This document shows, one piece after another, positions 16,541 to 26,224 of a DNA stretch of 42,227 nt. The stretch is from NCBI RefSeq assembly GCF_000159135.1, contig NZ_GG667522.1, positions 154,402-196,628 of the forward strand, in the 5' to 3' direction. Under the pieces are notes generated by a model that worked only from the letters and a program-made list of their open reading frames with translations, was not told the DNA's origin and searched no databases. Positions within the stretch are counted from its first letter, which is position 1. Every line of letters begins with the position of its first letter. Origin of the DNA: Corynebacterium striatum ATCC 6940. GTDB taxonomy: Bacteria; Actinomycetota; Actinomycetes; Mycobacteriales; Mycobacteriaceae. Made by a program: the position numbers and the translations under genes.

Positions 16541-17905
16541 ATGAATGCTGTTCTCATCGCGGTTATCGTCATGCTGGCCCTCGCGCTCCTGCGCGTCCAC
16601 GTGGTCGTCGCGCTCTTTCTCGGAGCCCTCACCGGCGGCCTCCTCTCAGGCATGGGCCTCGATGCCACAATGCTTGCTTTCCAGGACGGTCTCGGCGGCG
16701 GTGCCAAGATCGCGCTAAGCTACGCACTCCTCGGCGCCTTCGCCATGGGCGTTGCCGCAACGGGCCTGCCCCAGCTGCTAGCTAACTTCCTTATCCGCCG
16801 CATCAGCCCGGCGACAGCCGGTACCGCGAATGGGGCGTCGCCAAGCGCGGCGTCTGCCACCAAATGGATCCTGGTGGTGGGTCTCATCGCCATGGCCGTG
16901 ATGAGCCAGAACGTCATTCCCGTCCACATTGCATTCATCCCGCTCATCGTGCCGCCGCTACTTAAGGTGATGAACGCGCTGTGCATCGACCGCCGACTTA
17001 TCACCTGCTGCCTGACCTTCGGCCTAGTCACCACCTACATGTTCCTGCCGGTGGGCTTCGGCTCCATCTTCTTGAACGACATCTTGCTGTTCAACATCAA
17101 CGAGGCCGGCCTCGACACCGATGGCATCTCCATCATGAAGGTCATGGGCATCCCGGCACTGGGCATGCTGTCCGGCCTGCTCATCGCCATCTTCATCAGT
17201 TACCGCAAACCACGCGACTACGCCGACGCCCCAATCTCTGACGAAGAGCCCACCGAGGAAGCGCCCGCACCGTACAAGATTTGGGTCAGCATTATCGCAA
17301 TTGTGGCAACATTCGCCGTGCAGATCATCATGCAATCGCTGGACTTCGAATCCGACGGCCTGATGGTCGGCGCACTGACCGGCCTGGGCATCCTACTCAT
17401 CACCGGTGCGGTGAACTGGCGCAAGGCAGACAATGTCTTCTCCGATGGCATGCGCATGATGGCGCTCATCGGATTCATCATGATTACGGCCCAAGGATTC
17501 GCGTCAGTCATGAGCGCAACAGGTGAGGTCGAGGAGCTCGTCACCGCCACTGCGGATGCCTTCGGCAGCAACAAGATGCTGGCGGCCGGAGCCATGCTCT
17601 TGGTGGGTCTCATCGTCACGATGGGCATCGGTTCCTCCTTCTCCACCCTTCCCATCATTACGGTCATTTACGTCCCGCTGTGCATGTCCTTGGGCTTTAG
17701 CCCGGCTGCCACGGTGGCAATCGTGGGTACAGCAGGCGCGCTGGGCGATGCTGGCTCCCCCGCCTCCGACTCCACGCTGGGACCGACTGCGGGCTTGGGC
17801 GCTGACGGCCAGCACGATCACATCCGTGACTCGGTCATCCCGACCTTCCTCCACTTCAACATCCCGCTGCTGATCGCAGGCTGGATTGGCGCGATGGTTC
17901 TGTAA
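16541..17905 (+). CDS. Na+/H+ antiporter family (NhaC/YuiF-like) membrane transporter
   Basis: The 454-residue product is a polytopic membrane protein with about eleven helices, starting in the membrane right after its initiator Met. It carries the family stretches around [20 protein letters not shown] and the Gly/Ser-rich [18 protein letters not shown], followed by [21 protein letters not shown] near the C-terminus. Families annotated this way include sodium/proton antiporters and probable amino-acid transporters, so the substrate is open. A hydrophilic acidic loop lies near residues 228-245. It starts 52 bases after chorismate mutase on the same strand; linkage to aromatic amino-acid metabolism is possible but unproven. 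No clear ribosome-binding site precedes the ATG. Confidence 0.85.
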   Translation: MNAVLIAVIVMLALALLRVHVVVALFLGALTGGLLSGMGLDATMLAFQDGLGGGAKIALSYALLGAFAMGVAATGLPQLLANFLIRRISPATAGTANGASPSAASATKWILVVGLIAMAVMSQNVIPVHIAFIPLIVPPLLKVMNALCIDRRLITCCLTFGLVTTYMFLPVGFGSIFLNDILLFNINEAGLDTDGISIMKVMGIPALGMLSGLLIAIFISYRKPRDYADAPISDEEPTEEAPAPYKIWVSIIAIVATFAVQIIMQSLDFESDGLMVGALTGLGILLITGAVNWRKADNVFSDGMRMMALIGFIMITAQGFASVMSATGEVEELVTATADAFGSNKMLAAGAMLLVGLIVTMGIGSSFSTLPIITVIYVPLCMSLGFSPAATVAIVGTAGALGDAGSPASDSTLGPTAGLGADGQHDHIRDSVIPTFLHFNIPLLIAGWIGAMVL

Positions 17906-18012
17906 TTTCTTGTCTTTGGGACAGCCGGCTAGCGACGGCGAAAGTCGCGACAGTGGACTACGGTGGATTGGGTAAAAACTCATGCCTAACTAATGCCAGA
18001 AAGGCCCTTGTA

Positions 18013-19644
18013 ATGGACATCACCGCACAGCCCCAGTGGACCGCACTTGAGCAGCTGTTCCAAGAGAAGAAGAACCTCAACCTGCGTGAGCTTTTCGCCG
18101 CCGACGCGTCCCGCGCCACCACCCTGACTTTTGATGCTGCGGGCCTGCACGTCGATCTTTCCAAGAACCTTGTGGATGCTGACGTTCTCGCAGCGCTTGT
18201 CGACGTCGCCCGCGCCGCCGACGTTGAGGGCCGCCGCGACGCTATGTTCGCCGGCGAGCACCTCAACAACACCGAGGACCGCGCCGTCTTGCACACCGCG
18301 CTGCGAAAGCCTGCCGACGCCGAGCTCAACGTCGATGGCCAGAACGTCATCGCTGACGTCCACGAGGTTTTGGACCGCATGAGCACTTTTGCCGACGCCC
18401 TCCGCTCCGGCAAGTGGCTCGGCCACACCGGTGAGCGCATCACCACTGTGGTCAACATCGGCATCGGTGGCTCTGACCTTGGCCCGGCCATGGCGTCCAA
18501 GGCGTTGCGCGCCTACGAAGACGCTGGTGTCAAGGCCAAGTTCGTCTCTAACGTAGACCCGGCAGATATGGCTGCAGCACTCGATGGCCTCGACGCTGCC
18601 AAGACCCTCTTCATAGTTGCCTCCAAGACCTTTACCACCCAGGAGACCCTGACCAATGCGCACGCTGCTCGCGCATGGCTCATTGAGCAGCTGGGCAGCG
18701 AAGCCGCAGTGGCCAAGCACTTTGTTGCAGTTTCCACCAACGCTGAGAAGGTCGCCGCCTTCGGCATCGACACCGAGAATATGTTTGGTTTCTGGAACTG
18801 GGTGGGCGGCCGCTACTCCATGGACTCCGCGATTGGTCTATCCTTGATGTGCACCATCGGCCCGGATAACTTCAAGGCTCTGCTCGCGGGCTTCCACGCC
18901 ATGGACGAGCACTTCCGCACCACCCCGCTGGAGAGCAATGTCCCGGTTCTGATGGGCATGCTCGGTGTCTGGTACTCCAACTTCCACGGCGCACAGACCC
19001 ACGCGGTCCTGCCTTATTCCCAGGACTTGGGCCGCTTCCCGGCTTATCTCCAGCAGCTGACCATGGAGTCCAACGGCAAGTCGGTGCGCCGCGACGGCAC
19101 CGCCGTGACCACCGGCACCGGTGAGATCTTCTGGGGCGAGCCGGGCACCAATGGCCAGCACGCTTTCTTCCAGCTGATGCACCAAGGCACCCGCCTCATT
19201 CCGGCTGACTTCATCGGTTTCGCTCGCCCGAAGCAGGACTTCCCTGCTTCCGACGGCACCGGCTCCATGCATGACCTTCTGATGGGCAACTTCTTCGCGC
19301 AGACTAAGGTCCTGGCATTCGGCAAGACTGCCGAGGAGATCGCCGCTGAAGGCGTGGACGAGGCAGTGGTTCCGCACAAGGTCATGCCGGGTAACCGCCC
19401 CACCACCACGATCCTCGCGGAGGAACTGACCCCGGAGATTCTCGGTGCGCTGATTGCGCTCTACGAGCACATCGTCTTCACTGAGGGCATCATCTGGGAC
19501 ATCAACTCCTTCGACCAGTGGGGCGTGGAGCTGGGCAAGCAGCAGGCGAACGACCTCGCTCCTGCCGTCTCCGGCAAAGAAGCCGCCAACTCCGGTGACT
19601 CCTCCACCGACGAGCTCGTGCGCTGGTACCGCCAGAACCGCTAA
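18013..19644 (+). CDS. pgi: Glucose-6-phosphate isomerase
   Basis: From the ATG at 18013 (preceded by AGAAAGG) the product has 543 residues, the normal length. It interconverts glucose-6-phosphate and fructose-6-phosphate. Family landmarks are visible: [18 protein letters not shown], the [13 protein letters not shown] phosphate-binding loop, [13 protein letters not shown], the catalytic Glu region [12 protein letters not shown], and the C-terminal [15 protein letters not shown]. An in-frame start at 17953 would add 20 residues without family character. A strong terminator follows. Confidence 0.97.
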   Translation: MDITAQPQWTALEQLFQEKKNLNLRELFAADASRATTLTFDAAGLHVDLSKNLVDADVLAALVDVARAADVEGRRDAMFAGEHLNNTEDRAVLHTALRKPADAELNVDGQNVIADVHEVLDRMSTFADALRSGKWLGHTGERITTVVNIGIGGSDLGPAMASKALRAYEDAGVKAKFVSNVDPADMAAALDGLDAAKTLFIVASKTFTTQETLTNAHAARAWLIEQLGSEAAVAKHFVAVSTNAEKVAAFGIDTENMFGFWNWVGGRYSMDSAIGLSLMCTIGPDNFKALLAGFHAMDEHFRTTPLESNVPVLMGMLGVWYSNFHGAQTHAVLPYSQDLGRFPAYLQQLTMESNGKSVRRDGTAVTTGTGEIFWGEPGTNGQHAFFQLMHQGTRLIPADFIGFARPKQDFPASDGTGSMHDLLMGNFFAQTKVLAFGKTAEEIAAEGVDEAVVPHKVMPGNRPTTTILAEELTPEILGALIALYEHIVFTEGIIWDINSFDQWGVELGKQQANDLAPAVSGKEAANSGDSSTDELVRWYRQNR

Positions 19645-19687
19645 GACCACATCGCGCGTCCCGGCCTCGCCGGTAGCGCGCTACGGA

Positions 19688-19732
19688 GAAACTCTCAGTT
19701 CACCATCGCGGTGGAACTGAGAGTTTCTTTTT
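19688..19732. terminator. Bidirectional terminator after pgi
   Basis: GAAACTCTCAGTTC from 19688 pairs with GAACTGAGAGTTTC ending at 19727, and CACC/GGTG continues the stem past a one-base bulge. A T-tract (19728-19732) follows in the pgi direction. In the other direction it ends the small membrane protein gene. Confidence 0.85.
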
Positions 19733-19949
19733 AGGACTGGGACGCGTCCTGCTGCTTCTTATCCCACACGTGCCTGCGGACCAAGTAGATAGGCAGCACG
19801 AGGACGAAGGAGAACGCCAAGAACCCCACGACGTTGAGAATCACTCCGTCCGAAGTCACCTCGCTCAACGGCACGCCTTCCTCATCGGAGGAGGCCACCC
19901 CGCCCCAGCCTATCCCCTGGCTTACATAAGACGTCGCAATGACCAGCAA
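19731..19949 (-). CDS. Small membrane protein of unknown function
   Basis: A 72-residue frame from a TTG at 19949 encodes a short apolar start, an acidic middle (ASSDEEG), one clear transmembrane segment (about 36-56) and a basic end with RRHVWDKKQQD. GAGGAGC lies about 13 bases before the TTG. The beginning overlaps the end of the Phd-like antitoxin frame by 28 bases. It could be the remaining part of a longer gene whose front was replaced by the toxin-antitoxin segment. I do not recognise a family. Confidence 0.5.
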   Translation of the reverse strand: MLVIATSYVSQGIGWGGVASSDEEGVPLSEVTSDGVILNVVGFLAFSFVLVLPIYLVRRHVWDKKQQDASQS

Positions 19950-20131
19950 AGGAAGGATGCGAGCTCCTCAAGCCTTTCTAGATCACTGACGGGAACGGTT
20001 GCCGCAACGCGTTTCCCAGTGCGGGTAACGATCGTCCGCTTCCCGGTACAGCGACTTTCATCAATAGTAACGCCCAATTCTTCGCGTCGGTGACGCAGCG
20101 AAATGGAGCTTTCGCGTTCACGTGGCGTCAT
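19922..20131 (-). CDS. Phd/YefM-like antitoxin, C-terminus probably lost
   Basis: From the ATG at 20131 the frame gives 69 residues. The central part, ELGVTIDESRCTGKRTIVTRTGKRVAATVPVSDLERLEEL, has the signature of the Phd/YefM DNA-binding antitoxin fold. The family normally has a further 20-30 residue acidic tail that wraps the toxin; here the protein ends in an unrelated ASFLCWSLRRLM that overlaps the next gene, so the neutralising part seems missing. The frame is open to 20206, an alternative ATG. The likely partner, a RelE-type toxin, is on the opposite strand, which is unusual. Confidence 0.55.
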   Translation of the reverse strand: MTPRERESSISLRHRREELGVTIDESRCTGKRTIVTRTGKRVAATVPVSDLERLEELASFLCWSLRRLM

Positions 20132-20156
20132 ATCGCCAGCCAAAGTAGTGCCAGTA

Positions 20157-20187
20157 GGTACAGAGTTTACAAAACACTGTGTGTACC
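20157..20187. promoter_or_regulatory. Candidate operator between divergent antitoxin and toxin genes
   Basis: GGTACA (20157-20162) and TGTACC (20182-20187) form an inverted repeat with 19 bases between arms. It lies centrally in the 78-base gap between the antitoxin ATG at 20131 and the toxin GTG at 20210. Autoregulation by the antitoxin would be typical of the family. Confidence 0.35.
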
Positions 20188-20209
20188 ATTTCTGATTGTT
20201 CTTCATTCT

Positions 20210-20476
20210 GTGGTCTTCGAGATAACCTTTAGGACGCTCGCCGAACGACAGTGGCGCATAATTCGTCGCCATGATCCCGCTGCGTACTCCGCCATGCAGG
20301 GTGCCATCGATGCTCTCGAGACCGATCCATTCCCCACGGGCTACGAGAAACTCCAAGGGCGAGAGGGCTATCGCATCCGCGTGGGAAGGTACCACGTGGG
20401 GTACATCGTTGACCAAGGACTACTCGTCATCAAGATTTTTACCCTCGGTGCGCGCGGAGGTGTCTATAAGAAATAG
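20210..20476 (+). CDS. RelE/ParE-type toxin
   Basis: Counting from the GTG at 20210 the product has 88 residues: VVFEITFRTLAERQWRII begins the usual first strand and helix, and LQGREGYRIRVGRYHVGYIV with the closing VIKIFTLGARGGVY matches the RelE/ParE toxin core. RelE members cut ribosome-bound mRNA; ParE members poison gyrase. Sequence alone does not decide between them, and the His/Arg/Tyr pattern leans to RelE. The frame is open upstream to 20090 but that part is not toxin-like. No ribosome-binding site is clear. No antitoxin gene is on the same strand; a Phd-like one is divergent. Confidence 0.7.
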   Translation: MVFEITFRTLAERQWRIIRRHDPAAYSAMQGAIDALETDPFPTGYEKLQGREGYRIRVGRYHVGYIVDQGLLVIKIFTLGARGGVYKK

Positions 20477-20506
20477 GGACGCCCACATCAACCGTGGCGT
20501 CCCTAT
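20473..20506. terminator. Terminator overlapping the toxin stop codon
   Basis: ATAGGGACGCC from 20473 pairs with GGCGTCCCTAT ending at 20506, with one bulged base and a short AC/GT extension around a seven-base loop. A short A/T-rich run follows. It serves both the toxin gene and the convergent gene that ends at 20527. Confidence 0.7.
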
Positions 20507-20526
20507 ATTTCCAGTGTGGTCTGCGT

Positions 20527-20940
20527 TTACGCTGCGCTCGATCCCTCATTCTTCGAGCTCAACGCAAAGCCGTCCACAGTGACCTTCTTCTGTGCGACGC
20601 CGGTCTCCGGTGCGGTCGCGCTGGCGGTGGCCGTGCCAGCCGGGCAGTCGAAGGTCACGTCCACGGTGGTGCCGGCTGGGGCGTCGAAGCCCACGGTGCC
20701 ATTCTCCGCGGTGAATTTGAGTTCCTTGGTCTGGATCTCCGGCCACGTGCTCGTGTAGGAACACCGCATGGGAAGGCCGACGCGGTCCACGACGGTGAAG
20801 ATGACGGTGCCCTTCGTCTCGGTCGGGGCGCTTGACCCGAGTCCCGGCACGAGGGAGGCGATCAGCGTGATGATGAGCGCGACCACCGCGGCGGCAGGGC
20901 CGGCGAGCTGTTGCAGTTTATCCAGGCTAAAACCAGGCAT
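20527..20940 (-). CDS. Membrane-anchored protein with small exported beta-rich domain
   Basis: The 137-residue product has a short amphipathic start (SLDKLQQLAG), one transmembrane helix (about 14-34) and an exported domain of about 100 residues rich in Thr, Val and Ala. Two cysteines (60 and 99) could form a disulfide. A good AAGGAG stands before the ATG, so it is likely a real gene. The exported part looks immunoglobulin-like in composition, but no family is recognised and no function is assigned. Confidence 0.75.
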   Translation of the reverse strand: MPGFSLDKLQQLAGPAAAVVALIITLIASLVPGLGSSAPTETKGTVIFTVVDRVGLPMRCSYTSTWPEIQTKELKFTAENGTVGFDAPAGTTVDVTFDCPAGTATASATAPETGVAQKKVTVDGFALSSKNEGSSAA

Positions 20941-21026
20941 GACGAACTCCTTGTAAAAAATGAGAACCAGGTTATCCTCAGCCTATCCCATGTCCGCTGC
21001 CGATAACCGGTTTCTGGAGAAAACTC

Positions 21027-21440
21027 TTAGAGCTTGATCATGGGCTCCCAGCCGTGCGGGATGACATCCGAGTCCACGATCTTGCGGCCGAACGGGAAGC
21101 AGGTCACCGGGATCATCTTGAGGTTAGCCAGGGCCACCGGGATACCCACGATGGTCACGGTCTGCGCGAGCGCGGTGGCGACGTGGCCGATGGCCAGCCA
21201 GAGACCTGCAACGATAAACCACAACACGTTGGAGACGGCCGACATGCCGCCGGTGCCTCGGGCAGGCTGCACGACGGTCTTGCCAAACGGCCACAGGGCA
21301 AAGCGTGCCATGCGGAACGAGGCCACGCCCATGGGGATGGTGACCACGAAGATGCAGGCGAGGATACCTGCCAGGAAGTAGCCCAAGGCGAGGAAGAAGC
21401 CGCCGGAGATAAACCACATCACGTTGAGAATCGTCTTCAT
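21027..21440 (-). CDS. YccF-family inner membrane protein
   Basis: The 137-residue product contains two copies of the YccF (DUF307) unit. The first (1-56) runs ILNVMWFISGGFFLALGYFLAG to FALWPFGK; the second (about 68-121) runs VSNVLWFIVAGLWLAIGHV to CFPFGRKIV. Each unit has two hydrophobic helices and ends in the PFG motif. The biochemical role of YccF proteins is not established as far as I know. It is divergent from the transporter gene at 21533. Confidence 0.9.
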   Translation of the reverse strand: MKTILNVMWFISGGFFLALGYFLAGILACIFVVTIPMGVASFRMARFALWPFGKTVVQPARGTGGMSAVSNVLWFIVAGLWLAIGHVATALAQTVTIVGIPVALANLKMIPVTCFPFGRKIVDSDVIPHGWEPMIKL

Positions 21441-21532
21441 GAGCCCCAGCCTAGCCGCACAGACCTGCGGGGCGCGGGGCGGAACGCTCGGATCGGCGCC
21501 AGCGTCACCAGCGCCTAAGATTAAGCACCGTC

Positions 21533-22756
21533 ATGAGCACACCGACCCCGCCCAAGAACATCCGCTATCCCCGCATCACTGCACTTATCGCTATCATCCT
21601 GGCCGCGGTGAATTTGCGCTCCGTCATCACGGCGATCTCCCCACTCATTCCGGAGATCCAAGCCTCCACCGGCATGAGCGGAACCATGGTTGGCATCATC
21701 GGCACGGTGCCCACGGCGATGTTCGCGGTCTCGGCATTCGTGCTCCCCCGTATCAAGGAACGCTTCACGCTCAGCGAGATGATGCTCCTCGCGCTCGGAC
21801 TTACCGCCGTGGGCCAGCTGCTGCGCGTCGTCTATCCCAACGAGTGGCTATTGCTCGTCGGCTCACTCATCGCGCTGTTTGCCATCGGCATCCTCAACGC
21901 GACCATGCCGCTTGTCGTGCGCGAATACTTCCCGCGTCACGTGCCCAGCATGTCGCTCACCTTCATGATGTCGAGTCAGATCATGCTCGCCGCAGCACCC
22001 ATTGTAGCCGTGCCCATGATGGACTGGGCGGAGAACATGGGCCTGCCCGGCTGGCAGATTTCGCTTGGCTCCTGGGGTGTGCTCGCCGCCATCGCGGCAG
22101 TGAGTTGGATGCCTCTGCTCATCCGCCGCGGCCCGAACCCCATCAACACCGCGCCCGAGCCCAACTTCCGTCTGCCGGTGTGGCGCACCACCATCGGCGT
22201 CGGCTTGGCCTTCATGTTCGGCTCCAATTCGCTCGTGGCCTACACGATGATGACGTTCATCCCGCAGATCTTCACCGACGCGGGCCAAACCGCGCAGTAT
22301 GGGGCGAATATGCTCGCCATCTTCAGCGCACTGGGCATTCCTGTCACGATCGTCGGCCCGTGGCTGGCAGGTCGTTTGGCCAACGTCTTCCCCGTCGTCA
22401 TCATGTCCGCGGTCTTCTTTTCTGCCGCGCTGTTGGGCCTTGCTTTCGCCCCGCTCGCAGCGCCGTGGCTCTGGGTCACGCTCGCCGCCGTCGGTACAGT
22501 CATCTTCCCCATGGGCATGGTGCTCGTCAATATCAGGGCACGCACCCTCGAGGGTGCCACCGCACTCACCTCTTTCGGCCAAGGTGTGGGCTACACCTTT
22601 GCCTCGCTCGGTCCCCTGCTCACCGGCGCCGCGCACGAGGCGACCGACTCCTTCTTCATTCCCCTCACGGTGATGGCCGCCATCGGCCCCGTTACCCTCG
22701 TCGCCGGCTACTTCGCATCCCGCCAGACCTACGTCGAGGATCAACTCCCCGCATAA
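21533..22756 (+). CDS. MFS transporter, CynX/NimT family
   Basis: The 407-residue product has twelve predicted helices. The motif AAVNLRSVITAISPLIPEIQ in the first helix and loop is diagnostic of the CynX/NimT branch of the major facilitator superfamily (cyanate permease and nitroimidazole-resistance relatives). The substrate is unknown. Its last 16 bases overlap the convergent end of nadS. An ATG start at 21533 follows a TAAGAT element closely, so the leader is short. Confidence 0.9.
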   Translation: MSTPTPPKNIRYPRITALIAIILAAVNLRSVITAISPLIPEIQASTGMSGTMVGIIGTVPTAMFAVSAFVLPRIKERFTLSEMMLLALGLTAVGQLLRVVYPNEWLLLVGSLIALFAIGILNATMPLVVREYFPRHVPSMSLTFMMSSQIMLAAAPIVAVPMMDWAENMGLPGWQISLGSWGVLAAIAAVSWMPLLIRRGPNPINTAPEPNFRLPVWRTTIGVGLAFMFGSNSLVAYTMMTFIPQIFTDAGQTAQYGANMLAIFSALGIPVTIVGPWLAGRLANVFPVVIMSAVFFSAALLGLAFAPLAAPWLWVTLAAVGTVIFPMGMVLVNIRARTLEGATALTSFGQGVGYTFASLGPLLTGAAHEATDSFFIPLTVMAAIGPVTLVAGYFASRQTYVEDQLPA

Positions 22757-23859
22757 CGCGCGACCTCGCGCGCCATCACCCCGGTAATGAGCGCAATGTC
22801 CCGCTCCTCCAGCGGCCGCGACAAGCTAAAGCGCAGGGCTTCCTCCCCGTTTAGGCCCAAGGCCGTCAGCACCGGCGAGGTCCCCCGCCCGCACGCTGAG
22901 CCTGCCGATGCCGCCACTCCCGCCGCGTCCAGCGCCACCAGCAGCGCGTCGCCGGAGACGCCGTCGACGACAAACGAGGCATGTCCAGGCAGACGTTCCT
23001 CCGGGTGCCCCGTGAGCCGCGCACTCGGCACCCGCTCCAGCACCGCAGCGATGAGCGCATCCCGGCTGTTCATGAGCACCACCGCGCGCTGTGCGACGTC
23101 ACGCCGCTGCGCTGCCACGGCCGCCGCAAATCCTGCAATGCCTGCGACATTCTCCGTCCCGGCGCGCCGCCCGCCTTCCTGAGCGCCGCCGTGGAGCAAC
23201 GGCTCAAGCTCCACCGCCCGCTGCAGAAGCAGCGCGCCCACGCCCTGCGGGCCGCCAAATTTATGGGAGGCCAGCGCCACCGCATCCGGCCCCGGTCCCG
23301 GCCACCCGTCTGCCGCAAGGCTCAAGGGCAACGCGACCGCGGCTTGAACCGCATCGAGGTGGACCAGCGCCCCCACCGCATGAGCGCGCTCCACCACCGC
23401 AGCGACGTCCTGCACGGTTCCGATATCCGAGTTCGCCGCGCCCATCGCAACGAGCGTCGTCTCCGGCGCCAGCTCCCCCATCTCCACGCGTCCCGTCGCG
23501 TCGACGTCCGCGTAGTCGACCGCGAAGCCATGCATGCGCTCCAGGTAGGCGACCGACTGCCCCACTGCGGAATGCTCAATGCGCGTCGTCACAATCCGGC
23601 GCCCGCGTGGGTGCGCCAGCGCCAGACCGAGGACGCCTAAGTTATTCGATTCAGTCCCGCCCGAGGTAAAGACCACGTCTTCCGGAGCCACGCCGAAAGT
23701 TGCGGCGACCGTCTCCCGCGCATACTCGAGTTCCCGGCGCGCCGCCGCGCCCGCGGCATGCAGGCTCGAGGCATTCGCCTGCCCTGCGTCCCACACGCGC
23801 TCCATCGCGGCACGCGCCTCGGGGCGCAGCTGCGCCGTCGCTGCGGCATCGAGGTACAT
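22741..23859 (-). CDS. nadS: Cysteine desulfurase serving NAD synthesis
   Basis: The 372-residue product from the ATG at 23859 is a class V PLP enzyme of the NifS/IscS type. Features are the GGTESNN motif (67-73), the PLP lysine in SHKFGG (Lys200) and the active cysteine in SAGSACGRGTSP (Cys323). A GTG directly before (23862) is an alternative start. The TGATG junction couples it to nadC. In corynebacteria I recall that a desulfurase encoded beside nadA and nadC, NadS, matures the iron-sulfur cluster of quinolinate synthase; position here supports that role. Confidence 0.92.
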   Translation of the reverse strand: MYLDAAATAQLRPEARAAMERVWDAGQANASSLHAAGAAARRELEYARETVAATFGVAPEDVVFTSGGTESNNLGVLGLALAHPRGRRIVTTRIEHSAVGQSVAYLERMHGFAVDYADVDATGRVEMGELAPETTLVAMGAANSDIGTVQDVAAVVERAHAVGALVHLDAVQAAVALPLSLAADGWPGPGPDAVALASHKFGGPQGVGALLLQRAVELEPLLHGGAQEGGRRAGTENVAGIAGFAAAVAAQRRDVAQRAVVLMNSRDALIAAVLERVPSARLTGHPEERLPGHASFVVDGVSGDALLVALDAAGVAASAGSACGRGTSPVLTALGLNGEEALRFSLSRPLEERDIALITGVMAREVARYAGS

Positions 23860-24701
23860 CACAGCTCGTCGAGCCCCAAGTCGAGCACGCCCGCACTGTG
23901 AGTGATTGCGCCGACGGAGATGACGTCCACGCCCGTCGCCGCGATCTCTGCGACCGTCTCGAGATTAACGTTACCGCTCGCCTCCACGGTCACACGGCCT
24001 GCGATGAGCTCCACCGCCGCCCGTAGATCCTCGAGCGAGAAGTTATCAAGCAAGATCGTGTCGACGCCCGCGTTCACAACGGCCTCGACCTGGCCCAGTC
24101 GGTCGACCTCCACGATGATCGACGTTGTATGCCCCACTCGCTCGCGCAGTCCGCGCAGCGCCGCCGTGAGTGCCGTGGCCGGGGCCTGCGCCACGCCGAG
24201 CGCCGCCAGATGGTTATCCTTCACCATCACCGCGTCCGAGAGCCCGAAGCGGTGGTTCGTCCCGCCGCCCACGCCCACCGCGTGCTTTTCGAATGCGCGC
24301 AGGCCCGGCGTCGTCTTGCGGGTATCCGCAATGCGTGCAGGCCCCGCGAGCTCCACGAAGCGCGCGGTGAGGGTCGCAATAGCGCTCATGCGTTGTGCGA
24401 AGTTGAGCGCCGTGCGCTCCGCCGTGAGAATTGCCCGCGCCGGGCCCTCCACCACGGCCAGGCGCTCGCCCGCGGCAAAGCGCGTGCCCTCGGGCGCGAG
24501 CTCCGCCACGGCGACGCTCACCTGGCGGAAGGCTTCTTCGATGACGGCGCCGCCGGCGAAGACGCCGGGCTCACGCGCGACGACGGCCACGCGCAGCGTT
24601 GCCTCCGCCGGGATCGCGGCCTCGGCCGTGATATCGCCCCACGGCGCATCCTCGCGCAGGGCCGCGGAGACCGCAGTACGGATGGTCTCGGAAGTTAGCA
24701 T
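23859..24701 (-). CDS. nadC: Nicotinate-nucleotide pyrophosphorylase (quinolinate phosphoribosyltransferase)
   Basis: The 280-residue product converts quinolinate and PRPP to nicotinate mononucleotide. It shows EDAPWGDITAEA in the N-terminal domain, the TRKTTPGLRAFEKHAVGVGGGTNHR active-site stretch, KDNHL, EVDRLGQ and the barrel end EASGNVNLETVAEIAATGVDVISVGAITHS. These are family hallmarks. The start overlaps the end of nadB by seven bases and its stop overlaps nadS, so all three are translationally coupled. Confidence 0.96.
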   Translation of the reverse strand: MLTSETIRTAVSAALREDAPWGDITAEAAIPAEATLRVAVVAREPGVFAGGAVIEEAFRQVSVAVAELAPEGTRFAAGERLAVVEGPARAILTAERTALNFAQRMSAIATLTARFVELAGPARIADTRKTTPGLRAFEKHAVGVGGGTNHRFGLSDAVMVKDNHLAALGVAQAPATALTAALRGLRERVGHTTSIIVEVDRLGQVEAVVNAGVDTILLDNFSLEDLRAAVELIAGRVTVEASGNVNLETVAEIAATGVDVISVGAITHSAGVLDLGLDEL

Positions 24702-26224
24702 GCGGTGACCTCAGCTTTCAATCGCTGCGCGCGGGCGTGTGCCTGGCGCGGGTCGGTGTGCGGATAATCGGTGCGTTGATGGGCGCCGCGCGACTCGGTG
24801 CGCTCCAGTGCGCCCGCGGCGATGAGCTTTCCGATGCCCACCACGTCCGCCGCCGCCTCATCCGTCACGGTCGCCAAGGTGGCGGCGGCGTCGCGAATGC
24901 CCGCCCCATCGCGCTCGATGCCAAGGCCTGCCGCGATGGCGTGCTGGGCGTCAGCCAGCGTGCCGTTGCCGGCCCGTGCGGCCGGGGCGACGTCCATGAC
25001 GGCACCGTGCAGTCGCGAATCGTCGAAGCGCCACTCTCCGTTTGCGGCCGCGGTGGGATCTGCGGCGGCCGCGTGGCCTGCTGCGTCGCCAAAGACGAGG
25101 CCTTCGAGCAACGAATTCGAGGCCAAGCGGTTAGCACCGTGCACGCCGGTATTCGCGGCCTCGCCAGCGGCGTAGAGTCCCGGCACGCTCGTGCGTCCAT
25201 GGATATCCGTGGCGACGCCGCCCATTGAATAGTGCGCGGCCGGCGCGACGGGCACGGGTTCGCGCGTCCAGTCGTAGCCTTCGGCAGCGAGCATGCAGGA
25301 GATGCCGGGAAATTCAGCCGCGAGGCGACCAGGCTCGTTGCCCTCGACGGCCGTGGCGTCGAGCCAGATATGCCCGCCCGTCGCATTCTGCGCACGAAAG
25401 ATGGCAGCCGCCACGACGTCACGCGGCGCGAGCTCCTCGCGCGGATCCACGTCGAGCATAAAGCGCCGGCCCGCGTCGTCGCGAAGCACGGCACCGGCGC
25501 CGCGCACGGCTTCGGAGATGAGGTGGCGCGTGCCTTCGAGCACCGTGGGATGGAACTGCACGAATTCCATGTCCGCGACGAGCGCACCGGCCCGCGCAGC
25601 GGCGAGAATGCCCTGGCCGGTGGCTCCGGGCGCGCCGGTCGAGCGCGGGTATACCCCGCAATATCCGCCGGTGGCGAGGACGACGGCATCGGCAAGCAGG
25701 ATGCCCCGGTTCGTTTCCGCGCCGGTCACGACGCCGTCGCGCAGGACGAGCGAATGCAGCGCGTGCTCCGGTAGCTGAGTGATCCCAGGGGTCCGCGCGA
25801 CCTCGCCGCGCAGGAACTCATGGAGCTCCGCGCCCGTGCGGTCACCGCTCGCGTGGACGATGCGCGAGAAGGCGTGCGCGGCTTCCAGCCCTTGGTCCAG
25901 TGTTCCGTCACTGCGGCGGTCGGCCGGGAAACCTGCGTCGAGCAGCGCGCGGACGCGCTCCCGGCCGCGGCGCACGAGCTCGCGGGCGGCGCGCTCGTCG
26001 ACGAGACCTGCACCCGCGGCCAAGGTATCGGCGAGGTGCGACTGCCAGGTATCCGCCGGGGCGAGGGCCGCTGCAATTCCGCCTTGGGCAAGCTGCGTGC
26101 TGCCCGCGCTTCCCTGAATGGAGGGGCCAGGATAGGCGAGCGTGACGTGTGCGCCCGCAGCGTGGGCGGCGAGGGCCGCGCTTATGCCTGCAACGCCGGA
26201 GCCGGCAACGAGAACGTGACGCAT
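24695..26224 (-). CDS. nadB: L-aspartate oxidase
   Basis: The 509-residue flavoprotein oxidises L-aspartate to iminoaspartate, the substrate of NadA. It begins with an FAD-binding GSGVAGISAALAA motif and has the succinate dehydrogenase-type stretches SAGSTQLAQGGIAAAL, EFVQFHPT, AHYSMGGVATDIHGRTSVPGLYAAGEAANTGVHGANRLASNSLLEGLVFG. Its ATG abuts the TAG of nadA with no gap. As I recall, C. glutamicum has a nadA-nadC-nadS set without nadB, so presence of nadB inside the operon distinguishes this organism. Confidence 0.96.
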   Translation of the reverse strand: MRHVLVAGSGVAGISAALAAHAAGAHVTLAYPGPSIQGSAGSTQLAQGGIAAALAPADTWQSHLADTLAAGAGLVDERAARELVRRGRERVRALLDAGFPADRRSDGTLDQGLEAAHAFSRIVHASGDRTGAELHEFLRGEVARTPGITQLPEHALHSLVLRDGVVTGAETNRGILLADAVVLATGGYCGVYPRSTGAPGATGQGILAAARAGALVADMEFVQFHPTVLEGTRHLISEAVRGAGAVLRDDAGRRFMLDVDPREELAPRDVVAAAIFRAQNATGGHIWLDATAVEGNEPGRLAAEFPGISCMLAAEGYDWTREPVPVAPAAHYSMGGVATDIHGRTSVPGLYAAGEAANTGVHGANRLASNSLLEGLVFGDAAGHAAAADPTAAANGEWRFDDSRLHGAVMDVAPAARAGNGTLADAQHAIAAGLGIERDGAGIRDAAATLATVTDEAAADVVGIGKLIAAGALERTESRGAHQRTDYPHTDPRQAHARAQRLKAEVTAC

